64,000 nt of DNA from CAZKGE01 sp964636405 (GTDB lineage: Bacteria > Bacillota > Clostridia > Christensenellales > CAG-138). A program made the translations under genes and the position numbers. The first letter of the stretch is position 1, and each line of letters begins with the position of its first letter. Shown here piece by piece: positions 27,047 through 34,416 of this stretch. The stretch spans positions 1 through 64,000 of the forward strand of contig CAZWSI010000011.1 in NCBI GenBank assembly GCA_964636405.1, given 5' to 3'. The notes beneath the pieces are model-generated. The model saw nothing but the letters and a program-made list of their open reading frames with translations, searched no databases and was not told where the DNA came from.

Positions 27047-27664
27047 TCAAACAGGCTCCGCGGCAAGATACCATAGATAAAACGACGCGATGGAGCCATA
27101 GGGCGAGTAGCGTGCGCGCAGTGCTTCGAACTGCTCTTTGCTCACGCTTTCCAGCCCGTAAAGCCGCATCACGCCCTTGCGGATGCCAAAATCGCCGTAG
27201 CTTAGCACATCCTTCCGTTCAAGCGAAAAGAGCATCAGCATTTCGGCCGTCCACAAGCCGACGCCGGGCAGAGCGGTGAGCGTCTTAATCAGCGCCTCGT
27301 CCGAAAGCGCCGAAAGCTGCTCCGCGCTGAGCGCGCCCGTGGCAAAGCGCTCCGCGCAGCCCTGAATAAAGCGTGTCTTGCGGCCAGAAAGCCCGCAATT
27401 GCGCAGCGCATCTGGGCTTACGGCAAGCACGTTTTCCGGCGTAATCTCGGTCAGCAGGAGCAGCAAACGGCCCCACACCGTGATAAACGCCTTGGCGGAG
27501 ATCTGCTGGCCCACTATGCTGTTGATCAGCGCGGAAAACAGATCCGGCAGCACGGCGCGGTCAAGCCGGCCAATGCGGTCGATCTCACGCGCCAGAACGG
27601 GATCGCGCGCCTTCAGCGCGGCAAGCTCCCCGTCCGTATAGGAAAAAACGCGGTCCAACGGCAT
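27047..27664 (-). CDS. DNA-3-methyladenine glycosylase II-like (HhH-GPD)
   Basis: A 205-residue base-excision repair glycosylase. SALINSIVGQQISAKA is the usual family opening, and the helix-hairpin-helix LPGVGLWTAEMLMLFSL is followed by YGDFGIRKG, whose aspartate is the catalytic residue. It should remove alkylated purines. No iron-sulfur cysteines are present. The start was placed at 27664, where GAGAGGGCACTTTT is well spaced; the ATG at 27688 has no ribosome site. Confidence 0.88.
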   Translation of the reverse strand: MPLDRVFSYTDGELAALKARDPVLAREIDRIGRLDRAVLPDLFSALINSIVGQQISAKAFITVWGRLLLLLTEITPENVLAVSPDALRNCGLSGRKTRFIQGCAERFATGALSAEQLSALSDEALIKTLTALPGVGLWTAEMLMLFSLERKDVLSYGDFGIRKGVMRLYGLESVSKEQFEALRARYSPYGSIASFYLWYLAAEPV

Positions 27665-27708
27665 AAAAGTGCCCTCTCTTTCCTGCATGCAGCAAACGAA
27701 GCGTTGTC

Positions 27709-27737
27709 AGTATACAGGAATTTGGCCGCAATCGCAA
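27709..27737 (-). promoter_or_regulatory. Promoter of the DNA glycosylase gene
   Basis: On the minus strand TTGCGA (27737-27732), a 17-base spacer and TATACT (27714-27709). A second TATACT on the plus strand at 27767-27772 probably serves the divergent gene at 27800, although its -35 region is poor. Confidence 0.6.
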
Positions 27738-27799
27738 GAATGCGTGCCCGTCATGGCGAAATATGGTATACTGTGTCTATTCAAGCGAGGAGGTTATAT

Positions 27800-28336
27800 A
27801 TGGAGCAGCCGTTAATTACAAAAGAAGCATTGAATACGGACGAAGCGCCCCTGCAAACGCCGGACGCGCTCACGCTGCTTGCGGAGATGAAGGAGTCCCT
27901 CGACCAGCAAAACAAGCTGATCAAACGCCGTACGTTTTTCTCCCAGCTCACGCTGCTTGCGCTCGTTATCATGATGATCATGCTGGCAATCGGCGTGGCC
28001 TATATCATTCCGCCCATTGTGGAAACGCTCGCAAGCGTACAAAAAACGGTCGATACCATCAACGCCTCCAATATGCCTGGCGCGATTGCAAGCGTGCAGC
28101 AGTTCGCCATTACCGGCGCGCAGACCCTGCAGGGCATTGACGTCGCGGTCAGCAACCTCAAAACGCTCGACGTAGCCACGCTCAACCTGGCCATCGGCGA
28201 GCTGGAGACGACGGTCAATGCGCTCTCCAAGCTGGACATAGGCTCGCTGAACACCGCCATTTCCAACCTCAATCTTACCATCGAGCCGCTTGCGCGAATT
28301 ATCGCAAGCATCCAAAAAACGCTGCGTCTCTCCTGA
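27800..28336 (+). CDS. Hypothetical single-pass membrane protein with heptad-like tail
   Basis: A 178-residue protein that I do not recognise. A polar N-terminus (about 50 residues) precedes one strongly hydrophobic segment (LTLLALVIMMIMLAIGVAYII). The extracytoplasmic or cytoplasmic tail is a string of regularly spaced Leu/Ile in segments such as SNLKTLDVATLNLAIGEL, ending near IIASIQKTLRLS, suggesting an amphipathic helical or coiled structure. The start follows GAGGAGGTTATAT. A TATACT box lies at 27767-27772. It is convergent with the MFS gene. Confidence 0.7.
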   Translation: MEQPLITKEALNTDEAPLQTPDALTLLAEMKESLDQQNKLIKRRTFFSQLTLLALVIMMIMLAIGVAYIIPPIVETLASVQKTVDTINASNMPGAIASVQQFAITGAQTLQGIDVAVSNLKTLDVATLNLAIGELETTVNALSKLDIGSLNTAISNLNLTIEPLARIIASIQKTLRLS

Positions 28337-28365
28337 CGGCAGGGGGTCTGTTCGCGCAAAACGGC

Positions 28366-29643
28366 TTACGCATCGACGACGGGCGGCGCATCCTCTGCGC
28401 CGTCCTTTGCTTCCGCGCCCGCCTCGCTTTCGTACATGGCGCGCACATGCTTCCGATTCCGCCAGATCGTAAGGAAGCACGCCAGCATGGAGAACGCGCC
28501 GCAAAGCGAGAGGCATACGCGCAAATCGAGCACCTCGCCCAAGGCGCCCACCGCCAGGCTGAGCACGCCGAGCGCGGCGGAATAGATCACGCCCTCAAAG
28601 GCGTTGAGCCGCGCGCGAAATTCCTCCGGAATATAACGCTGCACCGCAGCCTGCCGCATGGTTGCGCTGTTGATGCCCAGAAAGCCGCACACGGCGCGGT
28701 TTACGAGCATGAGCGGATACGGCAGCCAAAGCAGCAGCATATCCATGCTTTCATAGGCCAGATAGACCAGAAAGGCGAAGGAAAAGCGCTTTTTGGGCGG
28801 AATTGCAAAGCGATAGTGCAGCACGCCGCCAAGCGAACGTCCGGCAAACTCCGCAATGGAGAACAGCCCATACATGGCCAGCGTAAAGCCGGGCATCGTG
28901 CGGAAGAAGGCCATGAGAATGGGCCCGTAGCCGTTCCCCACGCCGTTTGTCACGGCCATGTACGCATAGATGCTCTGAAGCCCCTTTTCTTTTTTCAGGT
29001 AGGCGGCGGCCGCCTTGATATCCGCCCACCACATTTTGAAGGAAAAGCGCTCTCCGCCGAGCAGATTGGTCTCCTTCACCTGAATAAAGCTCTCCGTGGC
29101 CGCCGCCAGAATCGACAGCCCCGCCTGCATCAGCAGAATAAACGGCACGCCGACCGTGTCCAGCAAAATCGCGGCGACGGGCACCATCACAACGTTTAGC
29201 ACGGGATAGATCATGGAGGAAACGGTATAGCCCTTTTCCTCCATCCCAAGTGGAATGAGCTTGGGAAACATGCTGTTATACGCGAGCGAATCGAAGGAGC
29301 CCAGGCAACAGAGCAGGAGTGAAAAAAGCAGATAGCCCACGTAGCTAAACTCAAATTTGAGCAGATAAAAGCCCGCAAGCGCATACAGAACGCCGTTGAG
29401 CAAATCGCCCCCCACAAGAAAGGGCTTGCGCGGCAGACGATCCATCAGCGGGGCGGCAAGCAGCGGCACGAGCAGATTCGGGATGACGCGAATGGCGATG
29501 AGGAGCGCAGCGGCCAGCGTGCTGCCGGTTTCGTCATAGACCAAAAAGGAGAGCGCGAAGCCCCCCGCAATGCCACCCATCGCGCCAAGCACGGTCGCGA
29601 CGGTTACCAGGCTAAAGTTTCTTGTCCAAAGCGCTTTCTTCAT
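28366..29643 (-). CDS. MFS transporter
   Basis: A 425-residue protein with 12 predicted membrane segments. The loop 2-3 motif appears as APLMDRLPRKPFLVGGD, as in the drug:H+ antiporter-like MFS group with 12 helices. The substrate is unknown; the N-terminus (NFSLVTVATVLGAMGGIAGGFALSFLVYD) resembles permeases of the MFS_3/enterobactin-exporter type. The start follows GGGGAGGTGGGCGC. Its first bases overlap the end of the small XRE gene by 32 bases. Confidence 0.88.
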   Translation of the reverse strand: MKKALWTRNFSLVTVATVLGAMGGIAGGFALSFLVYDETGSTLAAALLIAIRVIPNLLVPLLAAPLMDRLPRKPFLVGGDLLNGVLYALAGFYLLKFEFSYVGYLLFSLLLCCLGSFDSLAYNSMFPKLIPLGMEEKGYTVSSMIYPVLNVVMVPVAAILLDTVGVPFILLMQAGLSILAAATESFIQVKETNLLGGERFSFKMWWADIKAAAAYLKKEKGLQSIYAYMAVTNGVGNGYGPILMAFFRTMPGFTLAMYGLFSIAEFAGRSLGGVLHYRFAIPPKKRFSFAFLVYLAYESMDMLLLWLPYPLMLVNRAVCGFLGINSATMRQAAVQRYIPEEFRARLNAFEGVIYSAALGVLSLAVGALGEVLDLRVCLSLCGAFSMLACFLTIWRNRKHVRAMYESEAGAEAKDGAEDAPPVVDA

Positions 29644-29833
29644 GCGCCCACCTCCCCGATGCGAGTATCATACAAGATAAGCGGACAATTTCTGCGCTCG
29701 CCTCCGCCTCGCCCCGCTCCAGCCTGGAAAGATACGAAACGGAGCAGACGCCCTTGCAAAGCCCCTCCTGACTCCAATTCCGCTTTAAGCGTTCCTGCCG
29801 GATATACAGGCCGGGAAAAAGGGGATCCATCAT
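29612..29833 (-). CDS. Truncated XRE-type helix-turn-helix protein
   Basis: A 73-residue protein whose residues 10-50 (IRQERLKRNWSQEGLCKGVC, then SVSYLSRLERGEAEAS) are the N-terminal helix-turn-helix of larger XRE regulators that normally continue with TPR repeats for over 200 residues. Here the similarity stops after SAEIVRL and about 25 unrelated residues follow before the stop inside the MFS start region. It may be a remnant of a longer regulator or a short DNA-binding protein. The ribosome site AAAGGAGCGC precedes tandem ATGs at 29833 and 29830. Confidence 0.6.
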   Translation of the reverse strand: MMDPLFPGLYIRQERLKRNWSQEGLCKGVCSVSYLSRLERGEAEASAEIVRLSCMILASGRWAHEESALDKKL

Positions 29834-29872
29834 GCGCTCCTTTTCCGCTTGCGCGGCTGCTTGGCCGAGGCG

Positions 29873-30784
29873 TTAAGCTTCTCCCCGCACTCTGTACGCG
29901 GCAACCTCCTCCGCGATGCCCTCGCGAAAGGACATGGGCGCATAGCCAAAGTCAGCCGTCGCTTGCTCATGCGAGTAGGCGCGTGGCTCCACAAGCCGCT
30001 GCACCTTTTCGCGCAGGTCCAGCTTGGTAAAGCTCAGACCGTAAAGGGCGAGCGTCGCGCCGTAGGCCATAAAGAAGGGCATGGACACAAAGCGCGGCTT
30101 TTTTCCAAGGGCCTGGGCGATTTCGGAAAGCGCGTCGCGCAGCTCGACGGGTTTTTCCCCGGAGAGCACGTAAGCCTTGCCGTCCGTTTCGGCTGGGTGC
30201 GTAAACACCTCGAAATAGGCGTTGCCCAAATCCCGCTCATGGACGGGCTGCAACGCAAAGCGCCCGCCGCTGACGACCGGTATAACGGGCAGCCGGTCCA
30301 CCATGCGGATGAATTTGCACATGTTCTGATCGTTCAGCGATCCGTACACCATGGTGGGCCGAAGCAGGGTGAGGCTTGCGCCGCACTCCGCACACATGCG
30401 CTCGACCGAAGCGTCGATTTGCCGGTAGCCCTCCCCCGCGTGCTTATAACGGGAATAAATGCCCGTGGTGTGCACCGCGAGCACGCGCTTTACGCCGTTT
30501 TTCAGGGCGGCCGAAACAATCTTTTCCGACCAGTGTATGCCGGCAGTGTGCAAAAGCGTATCCGCGCCGCAAAGCGCCTGTTCCAAAAAGGCATCATCCT
30601 CAAAGCTGCCAGCAGCAATCTCCATAGGCAAGCCGCAGCTCCGCAAAAGCGAGGTGTCCGAGCTTTCCCGCACAAGCGCCCGGAAGCGCAGGCCGGTAAG
30701 CGCATCCGGCTCCGCCATCATGCGCTTTAGGCAATGACGGCCTGTTTTCCCTGTCATGCCGGTTAAAACCACAAGCTGATCCAT
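29873..30784 (-). CDS. NAD(P)-dependent epimerase/dehydratase-like SDR protein
   Basis: A 303-residue extended or atypical short-chain dehydrogenase. The N-terminal nucleotide loop is VVLTGMTGKTG, then ALVRESSD as the second strand region, LLHTAGIHW, and VHTTGIYSRYK and LLRPTMVYGSLND around the active site. The substrate is not evident. The start follows TAGGAGCGTACG, 30 bases after the HtrA stop, so it may be cotranscribed with the two-component system and protease. Confidence 0.85.
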   Translation of the reverse strand: MDQLVVLTGMTGKTGRHCLKRMMAEPDALTGLRFRALVRESSDTSLLRSCGLPMEIAAGSFEDDAFLEQALCGADTLLHTAGIHWSEKIVSAALKNGVKRVLAVHTTGIYSRYKHAGEGYRQIDASVERMCAECGASLTLLRPTMVYGSLNDQNMCKFIRMVDRLPVIPVVSGGRFALQPVHERDLGNAYFEVFTHPAETDGKAYVLSGEKPVELRDALSEIAQALGKKPRFVSMPFFMAYGATLALYGLSFTKLDLREKVQRLVEPRAYSHEQATADFGYAPMSFREGIAEEVAAYRVRGEA

Positions 30785-30814
30785 CGTACGCTCCTAACGA
30801 GATTCGTCCGGCGC

Positions 30815-32137
30815 TTATTCCACCACGTCGGCAAAATCCATATCGGTCTTGTTCGCAATGGCGATTGTAACGTCGACATACTGGCCGTTTCTATATACGT
30901 GCAGCGTGAGCGTATCGCCAATCATGAGGCTTTGCACAAGCGCGACAAGCTCGGGATGCTCCGTAATTTTCTTTCCGTTGGCCTCCACGATGATATCGCC
31001 CTTGAGCAGGCCGCCCTTATCCGCCGGGCCGCCCTTTACGACATTTTCCACATACGCGCCCACGGGCGTTGCCGCGCTTTCGGCCATGAGTTCCGTGATG
31101 GTGGAAACGGTGATGCCGATGCCGGGACGTGTGATCTTGCCGTCCTTGACAAGCTGCTCCATAATCTCCAGAACGGTGTTGATGGGCAGCGCAAAACCAA
31201 TGCCCTCCGCCGCGATGGAATTGCCGTACGCGTCGTAGCCCGCCGTGATGGATTTCGCGCTGTTCATGCCGATGACCTCGCCGCGCATGTTCAGCAGCGG
31301 GCCGCCGCTGTTGCCAAAGTTGATGGCCGCGTCCGTTTGCAAATAGGTGTTGGTGTAGCTGTCTATGGTAATCTCGCGTGATTTTGCGCTGATAATGCCG
31401 AAGGTAATGGTGTTGGCAAGCTCCGAGGTATCGAGCGGATTGCCGATGGCGAGCACGTATTCGCCCACGCGCACCGCGTCGGAATCGCCGCAGGCTACGG
31501 CCTTGAGCCCAAGGCCCTTGCCGTCGATGAGCAGCACGGCAACGTCCGTTTCCTTATCGAAGCCCACGATATCAGCAGGCACCTCCTCACCGCTCGCGAG
31601 CAGCACCGTAACGGCCGAGGCAGAATCGATGACATGGGCGTTTGTGAGCACATAGCCCTCGCTCGATACGATAAAGCCCGAGCCCGAACCGTAGATGTCC
31701 AGCATCTTTCGGCCGTTTGCCACGGATTCGGTGTAGTTGACCACGCCGACCATGGACTCCGCCACCGCGTCGTAAATATCGGGGATCGGATTATCCGAGG
31801 TGAGCGGAAGGTTCGGCACCACGCCGTCGATTGTGGGCATTTCATTGCCCGCCGGAATGGGCGTTGCTGTGTTGGACGGTGCAAAGGGCGTCGGGGTGGG
31901 CGTGGCGAACAAACCAAAGCCAAAATCGAGCGCCGCCGAAGGCCCGGGGGTGGACGAAGCTTGCGGAAGCACGGCCTCCTCCCGCCGCGCTTCGCTCGTA
32001 AAGAGCGCGAAAAGCAGCGCAGCAAGCAGCAACAGCACGACGACGATTACGACCGTTACAAAGGCATTGCCTCCGTCGCGCTTTTTTCTTTCGTAGCCCG
32101 CGTAAATCGGGTCGTTCGGGTTAAAGCCTGTATCCAT
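30815..32137 (-). CDS. HtrA/DegP-like serine protease (S1C, PDZ)
   Basis: A 440-residue membrane-anchored protease. A cytoplasmic tail of about 25 residues precedes one membrane helix (FVTVVIVVVLLLLAALLFALF) and a Pro/Thr linker. The trypsin-like domain has the triad histidine in LTNAHVIDSA, aspartate in ETDVAVLLIDG and serine in FGNSGGPLLN; a C-terminal PDZ domain (GGLLKGDIIVEANGKKI) follows. It handles misfolded proteins outside the membrane. The start follows GGAGGAATTCACA. It lies 19 bases after the histidine kinase, an order like the walRK-htrA clusters of Firmicutes. Confidence 0.94.
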   Translation of the reverse strand: MDTGFNPNDPIYAGYERKKRDGGNAFVTVVIVVVLLLLAALLFALFTSEARREEAVLPQASSTPGPSAALDFGFGLFATPTPTPFAPSNTATPIPAGNEMPTIDGVVPNLPLTSDNPIPDIYDAVAESMVGVVNYTESVANGRKMLDIYGSGSGFIVSSEGYVLTNAHVIDSASAVTVLLASGEEVPADIVGFDKETDVAVLLIDGKGLGLKAVACGDSDAVRVGEYVLAIGNPLDTSELANTITFGIISAKSREITIDSYTNTYLQTDAAINFGNSGGPLLNMRGEVIGMNSAKSITAGYDAYGNSIAAEGIGFALPINTVLEIMEQLVKDGKITRPGIGITVSTITELMAESAATPVGAYVENVVKGGPADKGGLLKGDIIVEANGKKITEHPELVALVQSLMIGDTLTLHVYRNGQYVDVTIAIANKTDMDFADVVE

Positions 32138-32156
32138 TGTGAATTCCTCCGTTCTG

Positions 32157-33608
32157 TTAGCGTCTGGGCGCGGGCGCGCGCCTGAGCGTAAATGTGAATG
32201 TGCTCCCCTTCCCCCTTGCGCTTTTGAGGGATATGGTCTGTCCATGCTGGTCGATGATTCGTTTCACAATGGAAAGGCCAAGCCCGGTTCCGCTCTGCTT
32301 GGTGGGCGTATGCGCCTTTTCCACCTTGTAGAAGCGATCGAATACATAAGGGACGTCCTCCTCCGGGATCCCCTGCCCGAAGTCCTGTATGCTGACATAC
32401 ACCTCTTTGTGCATGGCATAGGTGGCGATGCGCAGCTTCCGCCCGTCTGGCGAATATTTGATGGCGTTGTCGATGAGGTTGCGCAGCACCTGCGAAATCT
32501 GCGCGCTGTCCGCCTCGACATAATATTGATCGAGCGCGAATTTTATCTCGACCTCCATCTGCTTTTCGTAAATGCGCGCTTCGAAGGTAAACAGGGTTCG
32601 GCTGATCAGCTCATTGATATCGAACACCTCTAGCTTGAGCGCGGTCTTGCCGGACTCAATGCGCGCAAGATCCAGCAAATCGTTGACCATGGCGGCCATG
32701 CGCTTGGTTTCGGAAAGCACGATGCTGATATACTTATCGTACTCCTCCCGGCTGATGACTCCGTCCTGCATAGCCTCGAGAAAGCCCTTCATGGACGTGA
32801 GCGGCGAACGAAGCTCGTGACTTACGTTCGCTACAAAGCTGCGCCGCGTTGCCTCCAGATCGACAAGCTGATCGGCCATGGAGTTAAAGCTTACCGCAAG
32901 CTGCGTGGCCTCCTTTGTGCTGCTGATGGGGATGCGGGCATTGTAATCGCCCTTGCTGTAGCGCTGCACAATGTCGTTGATCTCCAAAAAGGGCCTGGTA
33001 AGCTGGGTGGTGGTGGAATATACCACGATAATGCCGATTAAAGCGCCCATCAGCGCAATGAGCAGCACCTCCACATAAATGGAACGGATGCTCGTTTCCA
33101 GCGCGGAGAGATCAACGTGCATGAGCGCAACCGCCGTACCGCCGTCGGAAAGCGAAAACTGCTGGGAGGCGGTCAGAACGGGGAACGAAACAAGCTGCGA
33201 ATAGCGCTTGGTGTATACCTCGCTTTGTTCGCTGGTGGAAACGAGTATGCTGCGCAGCTCGGATTCCGTATACGGCCGGCCCGAGATGGGCCGCCACCGG
33301 GACGATTCAAAGTAGCTCTGCTGCCCGCCGTTGGAAAGCACCACCTCGATGAGCCCGTCATAATGCCTTGAAACAAGACTGAGCTCATCCGCCAGATCCG
33401 CCAAGCGCTCCATATCCGGGTACGCGTCGGCATACAGCGCGCACACGGCCTGTACCTCGCGGAAAAGCTCCTGCTTTTTTTCGCGCATCATCTGCGTTTG
33501 CAACAAAGCAGCAACCGTTACGCCGGTAAGGAGCATAAGCCCGAGCGTAACGGTCATGTAGGTGATCAGCATGCGTGAAAATAAAGTTCTCAGGAAATCC
33601 TTCCGCAT
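32157..33608 (-). CDS. Sensor histidine kinase
   Basis: A 483-residue membrane kinase. It has a membrane segment at about 13-35, an extracytoplasmic sensor of about 130 residues, a second membrane segment at about 175-198, a HAMP domain, a HisKA domain with the phosphorylated histidine in VANVSHELRSPLTS (about residue 263), and an ATPase domain with N box NLIDNAIKYS, G1 DFGQGIPEED and G2 GTGLGLSIVK. No PAS domain is visible between HAMP and HisKA, unlike many WalK proteins. It follows its response regulator by seven bases and probably senses envelope state, given the HtrA gene next to it. Confidence 0.95.
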   Translation of the reverse strand: MRKDFLRTLFSRMLITYMTVTLGLMLLTGVTVAALLQTQMMREKKQELFREVQAVCALYADAYPDMERLADLADELSLVSRHYDGLIEVVLSNGGQQSYFESSRWRPISGRPYTESELRSILVSTSEQSEVYTKRYSQLVSFPVLTASQQFSLSDGGTAVALMHVDLSALETSIRSIYVEVLLIALMGALIGIIVVYSTTTQLTRPFLEINDIVQRYSKGDYNARIPISSTKEATQLAVSFNSMADQLVDLEATRRSFVANVSHELRSPLTSMKGFLEAMQDGVISREEYDKYISIVLSETKRMAAMVNDLLDLARIESGKTALKLEVFDINELISRTLFTFEARIYEKQMEVEIKFALDQYYVEADSAQISQVLRNLIDNAIKYSPDGRKLRIATYAMHKEVYVSIQDFGQGIPEEDVPYVFDRFYKVEKAHTPTKQSGTGLGLSIVKRIIDQHGQTISLKSARGKGSTFTFTLRRAPAPRR

Positions 33609-33615
33609 CGGTTAC

Positions 33616-34293
33616 TCACTGTTGCTCAAATTTATACCCGACGCCCCACACGGTTTTCAACTGCCAATCGTGACGGTCGCCCAGCTTTTCTCGAATACGC
33701 TTGACATGCACGTCCACCGTGCGCGAATCACCGAAGAAGTCAAACCCCCATACCTGCTCGAGAAGCTGCTCCCGCGTAAACACCTTGCCGGAATGGGAGG
33801 CCAGAAAATAGAGGAGTTCGATCTCCTTGGGCGGCATGTCGAGCTGCCTGCCGTCGAGCAGCACCGCGTAGTTTTCCAGCGAAACGGAGAGACCGGGCAA
33901 AACGATGGTGCGCTCCGGGTCCACGGGCGCGCTCCTGCGCAGCACGGCCTTGATGCGGGCGATGAGCTCCTTTGCGTCGAAGGGCTTTGCGATATAATCG
34001 TCCGCGCCCAGCTCCAGGCCCTGCACGCGGTCGCCGGTGTCGCCCTTGGCGGTAAGCATTACGACCGGGGTGTCGCTCTCCATGCGGATATCGTGCAGAA
34101 TCGACCAGCCGTCCTTGCCGGGCAGCATCACGTCGAGCACTACAAGCTGCGGACGCGTTTCGTGGAAGGCCGCCATGGCCGAAGCGCCGTCCGCGCAGGT
34201 GCTCACCTGAAAGCCCGCCTTGCGCAGATACAGCTCGATAATGGCGAGAATATTTCGGTCGTCGTCAATGACCAGAATGGTGTTGTTTTCCAT
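33616..34293 (-). CDS. OmpR/PhoB-family response regulator
   Basis: A 225-residue two-domain regulator. The receiver has the acidic pair VIDDD, phospho-acceptor aspartate in VVLDVMLPG, and the lysine in AKPFD. The winged-helix output domain has PPKEIELLYFLASHSGKVFTREQ and RTVDVHVKRIREKLG. It is the first gene of the regulator-kinase-HtrA operon and has a promoter at 34368-34397. It resembles WalR/PhoP-type regulators but the subtype cannot be fixed. Confidence 0.95.
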   Translation of the reverse strand: MENNTILVIDDDRNILAIIELYLRKAGFQVSTCADGASAMAAFHETRPQLVVLDVMLPGKDGWSILHDIRMESDTPVVMLTAKGDTGDRVQGLELGADDYIAKPFDAKELIARIKAVLRRSAPVDPERTIVLPGLSVSLENYAVLLDGRQLDMPPKEIELLYFLASHSGKVFTREQLLEQVWGFDFFGDSRTVDVHVKRIREKLGDRHDWQLKTVWGVGYKFEQQ

Positions 34294-34367
34294 ACAGACT
34301 CCTCCGTTGCAGCGCGCATTGCGGCGTGTTGCCTTTCATGCGGAAATTTCCATACACATACCTGTTT

Positions 34368-34397
34368 AGTATACCATGGCATGCGGTATTTGTCCAA
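34368..34397 (-). promoter_or_regulatory. Promoter of the two-component/HtrA operon
   Basis: On the minus strand TTGGAC (34397-34392), an 18-base spacer ending in TGG, and TATACT (34373-34368) form an extended -10 promoter about 75 bases before the response regulator start. Confidence 0.6.
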
Positions 34398-34416
34398 AAA
34401 ATTCGCAAGACTGCCG

